From contig NZ_JH636049.1 of NCBI RefSeq assembly GCF_000258175.1, forward strand, positions 4,007,482 through 4,071,481: 64,000 nucleotides of DNA. Reading direction: 5' to 3'. The position numbers and the translations under genes are program-made. Positions within the stretch are counted from its first letter, which is position 1. Every line of letters begins with the position of its first letter. Shown here in pieces: positions 8,349 to 17,600 of this stretch. The notes beneath the pieces were generated by a model, which saw only the letters and a program-made list of their open reading frames with translations, was not told the DNA's origin and made no database searches. This DNA comes from Saccharomonospora xinjiangensis XJ-54. GTDB taxonomy: Bacteria > Actinomycetota > Actinomycetes > Mycobacteriales > Pseudonocardiaceae.

Positions 8349-9263
8349 GTGACCGAAGGCGGATCGGTGGCTGAGCCGGACGAGACCACCGAGGCCGTTC
8401 CGCCACGGGCACCCGGTCACTTGCGAACCGTTCTCGCTCGTCTCCTGGTGCTCGGCGCGGTGTTCACCGTGGCTGTCGGTGGAGTGTGGGTCGTGGCCAC
8501 AGCCGCAGGACCTTCCGCCGGGCCGACGAGGTCCGATATCCCCGCGTTATCTCTGCGGCCCGCCGACGTCGAACCGGGGAGCGAGGCTCCCGTGCACGAC
8601 AGTGAGTCCGGTCCACGCGCCACGGACAGCGCGAGCGCCACCACCGGACGACCGAGGACACTCCAGGAGTGGGCCGACCGCCTCGCACCCGCTGTCGGTG
8701 TTCCGCCCCGTGCTCTGCTGGCCTACGGCAACGCCGAGTTGATCGTCGCCGACGAGCTGCCGGGGTGCGGGCTGTCGTGGTCCACTCTCGCGGGCATCGG
8801 CAGGGTGGAGTCCGACCACGGACGGCACGGCGGGGCGGTTCTCGGTGACGATGGGCGGCCATCCCGGCCGATCATCGGAATCGCTCTCGACGGTTCGCCA
8901 GGCGTGAAGGCCATCACGGACACCGACGGTGGCGTGCTCGACGGCGATGCGAAGCACGACAGGGCGGTGGGGCCCATGCAGTTCATTCCCAGTACCTGGT
9001 CGCTCGTCGGGGTTGACGCGTCCGGAGACGGGAGGGCGGACCCGCAGCAGATCGACGACGCGGCGTTGTCGGCGGCGTTCTATCTGTGCGCGCACGGCCG
9101 CGATCTCGCCACCGGCGACGGGTGGTGGGACGGGGTGCTGTCGTACAACCACTCCGTCGATTACGGCCGCACGGTGTTCGGGCTCGCCGAGCACTACGCC
9201 GAGCTGGCTGCCGAGCTGGCCAGGACGGCGTTCGAGGAATCAGGTGGCGCTGAAGGGCGCTGA
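8349..9263 (+). CDS. Membrane-anchored lytic transglycosylase (SLT-like)
   Basis: This 304-residue protein has one membrane segment at about residues 31-53 (VLGAVFTVAVGGVWVVATAA), a linker, then a transglycosylase fold. LSWSTLAGIGRVESDHGRHG holds the expected catalytic Glu (RVES). AVGPMQFIPSTWSLVG and the C-terminal VLSYNHSVDYGRTV are typical of the MltB/SLT_2 group. It should cleave peptidoglycan glycan strands outside the membrane to give 1,6-anhydro-muropeptides. The start is GTG 8349; GTG 8367 is an alternative, and neither has a strong ribosome site. It probably acts in cell-wall remodelling. Confidence 0.88.
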   Translation: MTEGGSVAEPDETTEAVPPRAPGHLRTVLARLLVLGAVFTVAVGGVWVVATAAGPSAGPTRSDIPALSLRPADVEPGSEAPVHDSESGPRATDSASATTGRPRTLQEWADRLAPAVGVPPRALLAYGNAELIVADELPGCGLSWSTLAGIGRVESDHGRHGGAVLGDDGRPSRPIIGIALDGSPGVKAITDTDGGVLDGDAKHDRAVGPMQFIPSTWSLVGVDASGDGRADPQQIDDAALSAAFYLCAHGRDLATGDGWWDGVLSYNHSVDYGRTVFGLAEHYAELAAELARTAFEESGGAEGR

Positions 9264-9339
9264 GCCGCCACGGACGGACATCACAGGTGAAACCGGGCGA
9301 GCCGTCGCCGTTCCCGGTGGGGGTGCTAGCGTCGGGGGC

Positions 9340-9816
9340 GTGTCCGATCGTCGCTCCACAGCCTCGCGGGCCTCGCGCAAGCTGCTGATCGCCTGCGTGT
9401 CCGTGCTGAGCCTCGCCGTGTGCAGCGGGCTGGCGTGGTGGCAGTGGGATCGCTTCACCTCGGCAGGGGGTAGCTACCAGAACCTCGGCTACGTATTGCA
9501 GTGGCCGCTGTTCGGGCTCTTCCCCGCGTTCATGTTCTGGCGGATGGCCAAGCTACGCAGGCAGGCGCGCGCGAACGCCGGAGACGGCACCGGCACCGTC
9601 GATGCCGTCATGGCCGGTGAAGCCGCCGCGATCACGAACGAGGGTTCCGCTGGACCACGGCAGCGGACGCGGACCGCCCGTACGCCGGTCGTGCGGCGTG
9701 CCGCCGACAGCGAGGACACCCGCGGCGGGGATGTCGAGGACCCGGAAGACGTGGCGCTGGCGGAGTACAACGCCTATCTGGCGCAACTGAATGCCCGTGA
9801 GCAGGAGAGGAACTGA
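9340..9816 (+). CDS. Conserved actinobacterial membrane protein, 158 residues
   Basis: The GTG at 9340 opens VSDRRSTASRASRK followed by two membrane segments (LLIACVSVLSLAVCSGLAWW and YVLQWPLFGLFPAFMFW) joined by a short loop. An Arg/Ala-rich cytoplasmic tail ends in an acidic helix (EDPEDVALAEYNAYLAQLNA). One base separates its stop from the ATG of the DUF3817 gene, so the two are co-transcribed and probably translationally coupled. The family function is unknown; topology is inferred. Confidence 0.8.
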   Translation: MSDRRSTASRASRKLLIACVSVLSLAVCSGLAWWQWDRFTSAGGSYQNLGYVLQWPLFGLFPAFMFWRMAKLRRQARANAGDGTGTVDAVMAGEAAAITNEGSAGPRQRTRTARTPVVRRAADSEDTRGGDVEDPEDVALAEYNAYLAQLNAREQERN

Positions 9817-9817
9817 C

Positions 9818-10162
9818 ATGGTGACGACCGCGCGGGACGAGACGGCGGCGAAGGCAGACTTGCGGAAACCGTTGCAGCGCTTCAGGGTGGCTGCCTTCGT
9901 CACGGGTCTCGGCCTGCTCGGTCTCGTCGTGGTCATGGTGATCCGCTACGTGTTCGACAACCCGGGCCCCTCGGCCGTGTACTCACCCATCCACGGCGTG
10001 ATCTACATGGTGTACCTCGTGCTCGCCGTGGATCTCGCCCTGAAGGCCCGGTGGTCGGTGAAGGGCACGATCGGCGTGCTGCTCGCCGGATGCGTGCCCT
10101 TCTTCTCCTTCGTCGTGGAGCGGGCCGTGACCCGGAGGGTCACCGAGGGCCGGAAGCTCTGA
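9818..10162 (+). CDS. DUF3817 integral membrane protein
   Basis: This 114-residue protein carries three hydrophobic segments (FVTGLGLLGLVVVMVIRYVF; GVIYMVYLVLAVDLAL; GVLLAGCVPFFSFVVE) separated by the PIHGVIYMVYL and ALKARWS stretches that mark DUF3817. The ATG follows the previous stop by one base. The function of the family is unknown. Its last 23 bases overlap the 3' end of the convergent speE gene. Confidence 0.85.
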   Translation: MVTTARDETAAKADLRKPLQRFRVAAFVTGLGLLGLVVVMVIRYVFDNPGPSAVYSPIHGVIYMVYLVLAVDLALKARWSVKGTIGVLLAGCVPFFSFVVERAVTRRVTEGRKL

Positions 10163-11006
10163 CCCTCACCGAACGCGGCGGCACGGTGCAGCCTCGCAGC
10201 GTGTCGGCGTCGATCGATTCGGGCAGGTAGGCCGACCTCGCCAGCGCCTCGGTCATCGACAGCACCGGGGCGTCGAGCACATCGGGGCGACCCGAGAGGA
10301 ACGCCCATTCGTGCTCGTCGGAGCCGAAGTACACGACGGTGCCGAACACGCGGGTGAACCGTTCCCACGCCGCGAGGAGTGTGTCGTTGCGCCACACCGT
10401 GGGACAGCCTGCCTGGCAGCAGACGACCCCGCCCTCCGCCAGCACAGCCGTGCAACGACGCAGGAAGTCCTCGCCGTAGAGGCGGTTGTGCTGCGCCTCG
10501 GAGTCGGCGTTCTCGTCGGGGAGATCGATCACCACGACGTCGTAGCGGGTCGTCGTGGCCGAGAGGAACTCCCAGCCGTCGCGGTAGTGGACCCGGATGG
10601 GGCCGTCACCGCGTTCGGCCTCGGCCAGTTGCTCGGGTGTGTAACCGTAGGGCAGATGGCTGGCGCACTGCCGCACGGTCTCGGCGTCGATATCGACGTG
10701 GTCCACCTCCGTCGCTCCGTAGGCGACGGCGAGTTGGCTGGCGACCCCCTCACTCGACCCGATGATCAGAACCCGCCTCACCGTGTCCGCGAGCAGCATC
10801 GGGGGCACCATCAGCGCTTCGTGGTAGACGAGCTGGCTTTCCTCCGTGCTCTGCCGCTCGTCGTCGCAGAACAGGGAGACGCCCTGCGCCGTGCGGCCGA
10901 TGACCACGTGCTGGTAGTCGGTTCGGGTGTCGAGCAGAACCTCGGACACGTCCCAGACGCGGGCCAGCCCCTCGCCCATCGGTTCTGTGATCCGCATGGT
11001 CATCAC
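10140..11006 (-). CDS. speE: Polyamine aminopropyltransferase (spermidine synthase-like)
   Basis: This 288-residue protein has the aminopropyltransferase fold. The nucleotide loop VLIIGSSEGVASQLAVAYGA is followed by VDHVDID, whose last Asp should bind decarboxylated S-adenosylmethionine. The DLPDEN segment (VVVIDLPDENAD) sits at the amine-binding position. The canonical GGGDG loop is replaced by GSSEG, so amine specificity may differ from classical spermidine synthase. It is the third gene of a decarboxylase-speD-speE operon and overlaps speD by 4 bases, which makes function as an aminopropyltransferase likely even though loop residues differ. Confidence 0.85.
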   Translation of the reverse strand: MMTMRITEPMGEGLARVWDVSEVLLDTRTDYQHVVIGRTAQGVSLFCDDERQSTEESQLVYHEALMVPPMLLADTVRRVLIIGSSEGVASQLAVAYGATEVDHVDIDAETVRQCASHLPYGYTPEQLAEAERGDGPIRVHYRDGWEFLSATTTRYDVVVIDLPDENADSEAQHNRLYGEDFLRRCTAVLAEGGVVCCQAGCPTVWRNDTLLAAWERFTRVFGTVVYFGSDEHEWAFLSGRPDVLDAPVLSMTEALARSAYLPESIDADTLRGCTVPPRSVRVRASGPR

Positions 11007-11389
11007 ATCACCGCCTTCGCAGGCCTGCCCCTGCTGATCGTGGACATGGACTCGGGCTCGGTGCCGAGTGCTTTGGCGAGCAGCCGCACGGCGTGTTCCG
11101 GATCAGCGCGTTCGCCGCAGGTGAAGACATCGACGAACACGGCCCCGAGTTCCGGATAGGTGTGGACGGAGGCGTGGGATTCGGCCAGCATCGCCAGCAC
11201 GGTCACGCCCTGCGGTTCGAAGCGGTGAGCGATGACGTCACACACCGTCGCACCAGCGTCGGTCAACGTGCTCGCCAGGGTGGTTCGCAGGAACTCCTCG
11301 TCGTCGAGCAGCCGTCCTTCGACCCCGCCGAGCTCGGCGAGGACGTGCTTGCCCGAGAACACACCGACCGGCACGAACTCACTCGGCAC
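11003..11389 (-). CDS. speD: S-adenosylmethionine decarboxylase proenzyme
   Basis: This 128-residue prokaryotic SpeD self-cleaves to form a pyruvoyl cofactor and makes decarboxylated AdoMet for aminopropyl transfer. The cleavage motif ESHASVHTYPE is present: expected cut between Glu70 and Ser71, His76 as processing residue, and Cys91 in DVFTCGE as the catalytic cysteine. Length matches the short bacterial/archaeal class. The start is GTG 11389. It overlaps the decarboxylase gene by 11 bases upstream and speE by 4 bases downstream. Confidence 0.94.
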   Translation of the reverse strand: MPSEFVPVGVFSGKHVLAELGGVEGRLLDDEEFLRTTLASTLTDAGATVCDVIAHRFEPQGVTVLAMLAESHASVHTYPELGAVFVDVFTCGERADPEHAVRLLAKALGTEPESMSTISRGRPAKAVM

Positions 11390-12548
11390 TGATCAGCCTC
11401 CCTTCGGAAATGCAGTACGTACGCAACGGCTCGATCCCGTTGAACGCCACCGACGAGTAGCTCGCCGTGTACGCGCCGGACGCCAGGATGTCGATCGCGT
11501 CGCCCGGCCGCAACGACATCGGAAGCCGGTACGGCGTCCTCTGGTAGAGCACGTCGTCACCATCGCACGTCGGCCCCGCGATGATCACAGGGCCGTCCTC
11601 CGGCGAGTGCTGTCCCACGGGTTCGAGCCGGTAGGCGATCGCCTCGTTCTCCGTCTCGGCGAGCCCGTTGTAGCGGCCGATGTCGAGAAACACCCACCGG
11701 TGCGGGTCGGTGGGGAGTTTGCGGGACACGACGACGACCTCGCTGCGGATGAGCCCGGCCTCGGCGACGACGGCGCGCCCCGGCTCGCACACCAGTTCCG
11801 GAGCACGAGGGAAGTGGGCGCGCACGGCGGCGGTGACGGCATCCGCGTAGTCGCCGATCTCGGGCGCGGGGTCGTTGTACGGGATTCCGAACCCGCCGCC
11901 GATGTTGAGCCTGTGCAGTGCGGCACCGTGTTCGGCGGTGGCAGCGAACACCTTCGCGGCCTCGGCCACCGCGACGTCCCACGCGGTGGGGTCCAGTTGC
12001 TGCGATCCGACGTGGAAGCTGACGCCGACAGGGACGAGGCCCTTCTCGGCGGCGCGCCGCAGCAGGGTGGCGGCGTCGTCGGCAGGACAACCGAACTTGT
12101 GGCCGAATGGCGTGACCGAGTCGGGGCCGCCCCTGACCAGCAGGCGTGCCGACACCTGCGCTCCCGGTGCGCAGGCCGCCAGGTTGTCGAGGTCGGAGGC
12201 GGAGTCGAACGTGTACTCCCGGACGCCCCTGGCGTCGGCGTGGGCGATGTCGGAGGGTTTCTTGATCGTGTTGCCGTACGACAGCGTGCCGGGTTCCGCT
12301 CCTGCCGCGAGGCACAGTTCGATCTCACCGGGACTGGCGACGTCGAAGGCGGCGCCTGCCTCGACGAGGGCACGGAGGACGGCCGGGTGCGGATTGGCCT
12401 TCACCGCGTACTGCACACGGCAACCTGGGAACGCGCTCGTGAGCCGCCGGTAGCGGTCGATCACCGTGTCGATGTCGATCACCAGGCACGGTGTGGGTGG
12501 GCGATGTGTGTCGAGGAAGGCGCGAATGCGGGCGACCGTGTCGTTCAC
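11379..12548 (-). CDS. Type III PLP-dependent ornithine/lysine decarboxylase
   Basis: This 389-residue alanine-racemase-fold decarboxylase has the PLP lysine in YAVKANPHPAVLRAL, VGSQ-type substrate segments (VSFHVGSQQLD), the glycine loop IGGGFGIPY and the active-site cysteine motif GPTCDGDD. This combination marks eukaryote-type ornithine decarboxylases and their lysine-using relatives. It should supply putrescine (or cadaverine) to SpeE. It is first in the operon; the GTG start follows GAAAGG very closely. Ornithine versus lysine preference cannot be decided from what I can see. Confidence 0.9.
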   Translation of the reverse strand: MNDTVARIRAFLDTHRPPTPCLVIDIDTVIDRYRRLTSAFPGCRVQYAVKANPHPAVLRALVEAGAAFDVASPGEIELCLAAGAEPGTLSYGNTIKKPSDIAHADARGVREYTFDSASDLDNLAACAPGAQVSARLLVRGGPDSVTPFGHKFGCPADDAATLLRRAAEKGLVPVGVSFHVGSQQLDPTAWDVAVAEAAKVFAATAEHGAALHRLNIGGGFGIPYNDPAPEIGDYADAVTAAVRAHFPRAPELVCEPGRAVVAEAGLIRSEVVVVSRKLPTDPHRWVFLDIGRYNGLAETENEAIAYRLEPVGQHSPEDGPVIIAGPTCDGDDVLYQRTPYRLPMSLRPGDAIDILASGAYTASYSSVAFNGIEPLRTYCISEGRLISAE

Positions 12549-13157
12549 GCCTTTCGAGGGTAGGGGCGACCCGGTGAGGGGAGAGGACGGCTACCTGAGC
12601 CCCGGAGGAGGGCGAATCTCCAGGGCACACCGGCCTGCCGTTCGCCCTGGTCGTGGGACACAAGATCGTGCACATTTGTGACCCGGGTTCCACCCAGAAT
12701 CCCGCAGAGCTGAGCTGAACGGGTGACTGCTGCGGGTTGTGATCGGCTGAGTGGGTGACCCTTGACCGGCTCGAACTGATGAAACCCGTAACCACAGTGC
12801 GATCGGCGCAGCGCGCCTCGGGGTGCGTCCGTCCGTGAAGATCGTCTCCTGGCTTGGTTTCCGCAGGTCAGAGACGTGTTCGCGAACAAGATCAAGGGGC
12901 CGGCCCGTGGTGTAGGCTCGGTCCACCGCCGACCGAACTCCCCGCCCGTGGCACGGCCGACGGGTGTCACGGAGGGTGCGTCCGCTCGTACGTGACGTGC
13001 TGCCGTGGCCGGAGGATCGGGACGACGGAAGGACAAGAGGCGCGAATCGACGAGGCAGCGGCGCCCATCCAGACGACGAGCTCACAGCGCACGTTGAGGG
13101 TGGACGAGCCGCGCACATCGTCAGGACAGTGGGCGAGCCGGAGGAGGAGTCACCTTC
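12549..13157. other. 609-base non-coding region upstream of the conservon
   Basis: This divergent region separates the polyamine operon from cvnA and must hold both promoters. I see a perfect palindrome at 12877-12888 and a TAGGCT hexamer (12913-12918) that could be a -10 element for cvnA, with a leader of about 230 bases. No tRNA, convincing small coding frame or recognisable riboswitch was found. GGAGGAG about 10 bases before the cvnA GTG is its ribosome site. Confidence 0.5.
12877..12888. promoter_or_regulatory. 12-base perfect palindrome TGTTCGCGAACA
   Basis: A perfect 6-6 inverted repeat in the conservon upstream region. It is the inverse arrangement of the actinobacterial LexA half-sites (CGAAC...GTTCG), so it should not be read as an SOS box. 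The binding protein is unknown. Confidence 0.35.
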
Positions 13158-16100
13158 GTGAAGGTTGCGTCAGATGGCCAAGTGCCGGTGGGCGAACTCC
13201 TCGGTGAGGAGGCTCGTCCTCGTTCCGGCTGGCGTGCGGCCCTGCGTTGGCGTGACTGGAACCTCCCGCTCAAACTCGGGGCCGTCACGCTCGTCCCGAT
13301 CGTCATCGCGGTGGTTCTCGGCGCGATCACCCTCGGCAGCCGGATCGGCAGTGCGGACAAGTACGAGGAACAGAACAGGCTTGCCGAGGTCAGCGCGGCG
13401 ACACGCGTGCTGCTCGACGCGGTGCAGCGCGAGCGCACGCTCACCGCCGCGGCGCTGACCGACGGCGAGGGGCTCGACGCCGAGGACGTGCGCGGGGCTC
13501 GCGAGGAGGTCGATCGCGCGCGGGCTCCGCTGACGGAATCACTCGCCGAGACCGGCGATCGGCTGTCGGCCGCGCGGGCGGAACTCGACAAGCAGCTCGC
13601 CGCGCTGGGCGGAATCCGCGACAGGGCCGAGAGCGGGCAACTCGGCGCCGTCGAGGCCGTCACCGAGTACCGGGCCGTCACGGCGGCACTGCTCGACGTG
13701 GACACCGCGGTGGTCAGCGGGATCGGGGCCGACGACGGTCTCGGCGCCACAGCCGATGCCATGCACGACCTGCTCGTCGCCCGCGAGGAGGTGTCGGTCC
13801 ACCAGGCTCTCGTCGCGCACGGAATCGCGTTCGGGCTCGCGCCCAGCGAATTCGGCGCCGTCCGAACGGCCGACGTGCGCCGCGCCGACAGGCTCGCCGA
13901 GTTCTCGGCCGCGGCCACGGAAGCGCAGCGCGCACTCTTCGACGAGACGGTGCGCGGTGCGGCGTTCGACGAGTACCAGCGCGTCGTGGACGCCGTGCTG
14001 TCGAGCCAGGACGCGGGCAGCGAGTTGCTGGCCTCGACGGACGCGGGCGAGTGGGCCGAGACCGCCGCGGCGGTGTTCACCGCCATGGGCACGGTCACCG
14101 ACCGGCTGGGCGACCAGCTCACAGGGGGGACAGGGGCGCTGGCCGACGACGCGGGCACCGGCGTCGGGATGCTGGCCGTGGCGCTGTTCGTGTCGTTCGT
14201 GCTCGCCGCGGCTGTCGTGTTCGTGATCGCCCGGCAGCTGCTGCGCTCGCTGAAGATCTTGAGGAACACCGCGCTGGAGGTCGCCGAGCACGAGTTGCCC
14301 GAGGCCGTGCAGGCGATCCAGGAGGGCCACACCGACGACACCGAGATCAACCCCGTGCCGATCTCCACCCGTGACGAGATCGGTGAGGTGGCCAGGGCGT
14401 TCGACGCCGTGCACAGCGAGGCGCTGCGGCTGGCGGCAGAGCAGGCCGGGATGCGCGCCGGATACGCGTCCGTGTTCGTCAACCTCTCCCGCCGGAGCCA
14501 GAGCCTCGTGCAGCGGCAGCTCCAGCTGATCGAACGGCTCGAGCGCGACGAGGAGGACGCCGACCAGCTCGCCACGCTGTTCCAGCTCGACCATCTCGCC
14601 ACCCGGATGCGCCGCAACAACGAGAATCTGATGGTGCTCTCCGGCGCCGAGCCCGCGCGCCGGTCCGGCCAGCCGGTGAGCGCCACCGACGTGTTACGCG
14701 CAGCGGTGTCGGAGATCGAGCAGTACCAGCGGGTCACGGTGCGCACCCCTCCGCCGGTCAGCGTGGTCGGTTACGCGGCGGGCGACCTCATCAGGCTCGT
14801 GGCGGAGCTGCTCGACAACGCCACCGCCTTCTCCGCGCCCGAGACGCAGGTGACCGTGGCGACGCGGCAGCTCGATGACGCGTCGTTGTCCATCGACATC
14901 CTCGACAAGGGCATCGGCATGAACGAGGCCGAGGTCGCCGAAGCCAACGAGCGGCTCTCCGAGGCAGGCACGATCGATCGCACCACGTCGCGCCGGATGG
15001 GGCTGTTCGTGGTGGGAAGGCTCGCGAGCAGGCACGGATTCGGCGTCGAGCTGCACGGTGGCAAGGACATCGTCGGAGTGCGAGCCACCGTCGCCGTCCC
15101 CGCGGAGCTCGTGACGGATGAGCAAGCTCCGTATCCGGTGGCGGACGCGCTGGCAGGGGGACCGGCGAACGCCGCCGGTGCTGTCCGGACTCCGGGAACG
15201 ACGGTTGCGGAGGCCGGTGGCGGAGCGGTGCCGGAGAGGCCGCTCCCCGCGGGGACGCTGGACACGCCGGGAGGTCCGCTGCCCCGGAGAAGGCCGGGCC
15301 GCAGCGCGGCAGCACGATCGGCGTCGCCCGGTGGCGACGGCGCGGCAGCGCAGGCCGTACCGGGCAACGAGATGGCCGGATCGGCCTTGTTCACCCCCGC
15401 AGGGTGGGACGAGGCCGCAGAGGGCGGCCCGACCCCACCCCGGCAGCCCGCGCCGGGCGGGGTCACGGCACAGGCGGGTGACGGCGCGCAGGCCGACGTC
15501 GTGACACCGGCCTGGCCTTCGGAGGCGCAGGCCGCCGAACATGCGAGGGCCAGTGAGGGCCTGGCCGCAGCCCGACGCGACAGGGAACGTGGGGGCGACC
15601 GCAGCGGCGAACCACTGTCCGGCAGCAAGCTCTTCGAGGCGAACAGCACGGCGGTCAACGACTGGTGGAGTGCTGCCGTCACCGAGACGGACTCGGGGGT
15701 TCCGACCGAGGAACAGCGGAGGGCCCGCAAGGCGGCCGTGGACAACGCCGAGACGACCCCGATCTTCGACGAGATGGTGTCGGCGTGGTTCCGCAAGGTC
15801 ACCGACGCCGCGGGCAGCGGGTCTCCCGAGGAGAGCGGCAACTGGGAGTTCGCCGCCGACCGGACCTGGAAGACCGTGCAGGAGGTCTCGCAACGCGAGG
15901 CTCCCTCGGAGTTCACCGAGGCCGGTCTGCCCCGCCGCAAACGAGGTGAGCGGCTGCTGCCCGGCAGCGCCACGCCCGGTGGTGGTGAGAGCGCTGAACG
16001 GTCGTCCGGCGAGTCTCAGCAGCGCCGCCCGCGCGACCCCGCCGACGTCCTCGGCAGGCTCAGCAGCTTTCAGCAGGGCGTCACGAGGGGGCGGCGGCAT

Positions 16101-16625
16101 CGCAGGGAGGACGCGCCCGGCGACGGCGAGCAGGGAGAAGACCAGGCGGTGCGGCCGAGGCGTGTCAGGCCGGGAGCCGCCGCCGACGAGCCAAGCGCCA
16201 CGGAGACAACCGACGTCGTGGCCGGTGGGGCGGGGCTGTTCACCGACAACTCACGACCTTCCACCGATTCGCCCGAGAGGGCGGGCGAGGCTCCCGACGG
16301 CGGTCCCGCCGGAACGCGCGCGCCCGAGCACGGCGCCGCGAGCTGGGCTTTCGCTGTCGATGAGCGCTGGAGAGCGGTTGACGAGGTGTCCCGTGCCGAG
16401 CCGGCGAGCTACACCGCGTCCGGTTTGCCTCGGCGACGGCGTGGGGAGAGGCTGCTTCCCGGCAGCGCGGCCCCCGAGGGGCAGGCCGAGCCGCGCCGGA
16501 GGCTGCCGAGGGACCCCGCAGACGTGCGAGGGAGGCTGGCAAGCTTTCAACAGGGAGTCCGCAGAGGTCGGCATCACACCGCAAGTGAGACCGGCAACGC
16601 AGACGGAAGACTGGAGGGTGAATGA
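13158..16625 (+). CDS. cvnA: Conservon sensor histidine kinase with nitrate/nitrite-sensing (NIT) domain
   Basis: This 1155-residue kinase has a cytoplasmic start, a membrane segment (about 39-60), an extracellular NIT-type four-helix sensor (about 65-330), a second membrane segment (about 335-358), and a HAMP region. Then come [20 protein letters not shown] and [18 protein letters not shown] (candidate phosphoacceptor His), and a HATPase domain with N-box [15 protein letters not shown] (about 547) and [13 protein letters not shown]. The last 500 residues are disordered, rich in Pro, Ala and Gly. They hold two copies of a Trp/[24 protein letters not shown] module (about 896-981 and 1063-1146). 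It overlaps cvnB by 4 bases. It is expected to signal through the cvnB-D GTPase module; the ligand is unknown. Confidence 0.93.
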   Translation: MKVASDGQVPVGELLGEEARPRSGWRAALRWRDWNLPLKLGAVTLVPIVIAVVLGAITLGSRIGSADKYEEQNRLAEVSAATRVLLDAVQRERTLTAAALTDGEGLDAEDVRGAREEVDRARAPLTESLAETGDRLSAARAELDKQLAALGGIRDRAESGQLGAVEAVTEYRAVTAALLDVDTAVVSGIGADDGLGATADAMHDLLVAREEVSVHQALVAHGIAFGLAPSEFGAVRTADVRRADRLAEFSAAATEAQRALFDETVRGAAFDEYQRVVDAVLSSQDAGSELLASTDAGEWAETAAAVFTAMGTVTDRLGDQLTGGTGALADDAGTGVGMLAVALFVSFVLAAAVVFVIARQLLRSLKILRNTALEVAEHELPEAVQAIQEGHTDDTEINPVPISTRDEIGEVARAFDAVHSEALRLAAEQAGMRAGYASVFVNLSRRSQSLVQRQLQLIERLERDEEDADQLATLFQLDHLATRMRRNNENLMVLSGAEPARRSGQPVSATDVLRAAVSEIEQYQRVTVRTPPPVSVVGYAAGDLIRLVAELLDNATAFSAPETQVTVATRQLDDASLSIDILDKGIGMNEAEVAEANERLSEAGTIDRTTSRRMGLFVVGRLASRHGFGVELHGGKDIVGVRATVAVPAELVTDEQAPYPVADALAGGPANAAGAVRTPGTTVAEAGGGAVPERPLPAGTLDTPGGPLPRRRPGRSAAARSASPGGDGAAAQAVPGNEMAGSALFTPAGWDEAAEGGPTPPRQPAPGGVTAQAGDGAQADVVTPAWPSEAQAAEHARASEGLAAARRDRERGGDRSGEPLSGSKLFEANSTAVNDWWSAAVTETDSGVPTEEQRRARKAAVDNAETTPIFDEMVSAWFRKVTDAAGSGSPEESGNWEFAADRTWKTVQEVSQREAPSEFTEAGLPRRKRGERLLPGSATPGGGESAERSSGESQQRRPRDPADVLGRLSSFQQGVTRGRRHRREDAPGDGEQGEDQAVRPRRVRPGAAADEPSATETTDVVAGGAGLFTDNSRPSTDSPERAGEAPDGGPAGTRAPEHGAASWAFAVDERWRAVDEVSRAEPASYTASGLPRRRRGERLLPGSAAPEGQAEPRRRLPRDPADVRGRLASFQQGVRRGRHHTASETGNADGRLEGE

Positions 16626-17074
16626 CCGTGGCGGATCGCTCTGCGCCCCAGCAGAACCAGTTCGGATGGCTGGTGAACGACTTCGCCGAGCGGGTGCCGG
16701 GTGTCGCGCACGCCGTCGTGGTTTCGGCGGACGGCCTTCTGCTGACGTCGTCGAACCGGTTGCCGCTCGACCGCGCCGACCAGCTCGCGGCGGTCGCGTC
16801 CGGGCTGGTCAGCCTCACGCAGGGTGCGGCACGGTGTTTCGAGGCGGGCGCCGTGACCGAGACCGTGGTGGAGATGGAACTCGGGATCATGGTGCTCATG
16901 TCGATCAGCGACGGCTCGTGCCTCGCCGTGCTCGCCGCTCCGAACTGCGACATCGGCCAGGTCGCCTACGAGATGACGCTGCTGGTGGAGCGCGTGGGGC
17001 AGCTCCTCACCCCGGAACTCCGGGCTCAGCTCCAGGGGTCGAGCGGACCTCGGATCGGCGAACCGGTGGGATGA
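16622..17074 (+). CDS. cvnB: Conservon roadblock/LC7-domain protein
   Basis: This 150-residue protein has the roadblock fold: [36 protein letters not shown], then hydrophobic strands [20 protein letters not shown] and [18 protein letters not shown]. In conservons this protein works with the small GTPase CvnD as an activator or scaffold at the membrane next to the kinase. It overlaps cvnA by 4 bases (ATGA) and is followed 8 bases later by cvnC. Length is normal. Confidence 0.93.
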   Translation: MTVADRSAPQQNQFGWLVNDFAERVPGVAHAVVVSADGLLLTSSNRLPLDRADQLAAVASGLVSLTQGAARCFEAGAVTETVVEMELGIMVLMSISDGSCLAVLAAPNCDIGQVAYEMTLLVERVGQLLTPELRAQLQGSSGPRIGEPVG

Positions 17075-17081
17075 CCGCGCG

Positions 17082-17600
17082 ATGAGCCCGGGGCCCCCGA
17101 CTCCCCGTGACGAGCCTGCCTCCACCAGGGCGCGGGCAGGGAAGGGCGGGGCTGCCCGGGGTTCCGGGCAGGCGGGGCCAGGGAACGGACACGGCGAGAA
17201 CGGAACGAGCATCAAGGAGCAGCCTGTGGCAGTCGAAGCTTTCCCGTTGCAGCCGGCGGAGGAGACCGGGTTCGTCCGTCCTTACGCCCTCACCGGTGGC
17301 CGGACCAAGGCGAATCACCACCTGGAACTGGAGACACTGATCTCGACGCGTGCCGCGGCGCTCCTCGCGGTGCCCGACCAGATCGAGCTTCAGGTGATCA
17401 TGGAAGAATGTCGTACCCCGCAGTCGGTTGCGGAGATCGCCTCACGGCTTCGGGTACCACTGGGCGTGGCTCGGGTGCTGATCAGCGATGCTGCCGATGC
17501 GGGACTGGTCACCGTGCACAGGACCGTCTCTGGTGACGAAGGCGCCGAGGCGCACCTGACGTTGATGGAAAGGGTGTTGAGTGGACTCCGCCGGCTTTAA
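17082..17600 (+). CDS. cvnC: Conservon DUF742 protein
   Basis: This 172-residue protein has a disordered, basic first 60 residues and a DUF742 domain starting FVRPYALTGGRTKANHHLEL. The domain continues with the winged-helix-like CRTPQSVAEIASRLRVPLGV and ARVLISDAADAGLVTVH, and ends in LMERVLSGLRRL. The domain usually starts near the N-terminus, so the extension or an internal GTG (17226) as start should be kept in mind. The gene overlaps cvnD by 20 bases. DUF742 proteins are part of the CvnA-D membrane complex. Confidence 0.9.
   Translation: MSPGPPTPRDEPASTRARAGKGGAARGSGQAGPGNGHGENGTSIKEQPVAVEAFPLQPAEETGFVRPYALTGGRTKANHHLELETLISTRAAALLAVPDQIELQVIMEECRTPQSVAEIASRLRVPLGVARVLISDAADAGLVTVHRTVSGDEGAEAHLTLMERVLSGLRRL

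Noticed and set aside
12655..12720. GGGTTCCACCC-like stretch resembling a tRNA T-arm
   Set aside because: No matching acceptor, D-arm or anticodon stem could be built around it.
12877..12888. LexA/SOS box reading of TGTTCGCGAACA
   Set aside because: The half-sites are in the opposite order to the actinobacterial SOS box and lack the internal 4-base spacer.
12545..13118. Overlapping short frames in the gap upstream of the conservon
   Set aside because: Arg/Pro/Ser-rich with no ribosome site and no family-like features; treated as non-coding.
13121..14746. 541-codon Ser/Ala/Arg-rich minus-strand frame opposite cvnA
   Set aside because: Low-complexity shadow frame; NIT, HAMP and kinase motifs lie on the plus strand.
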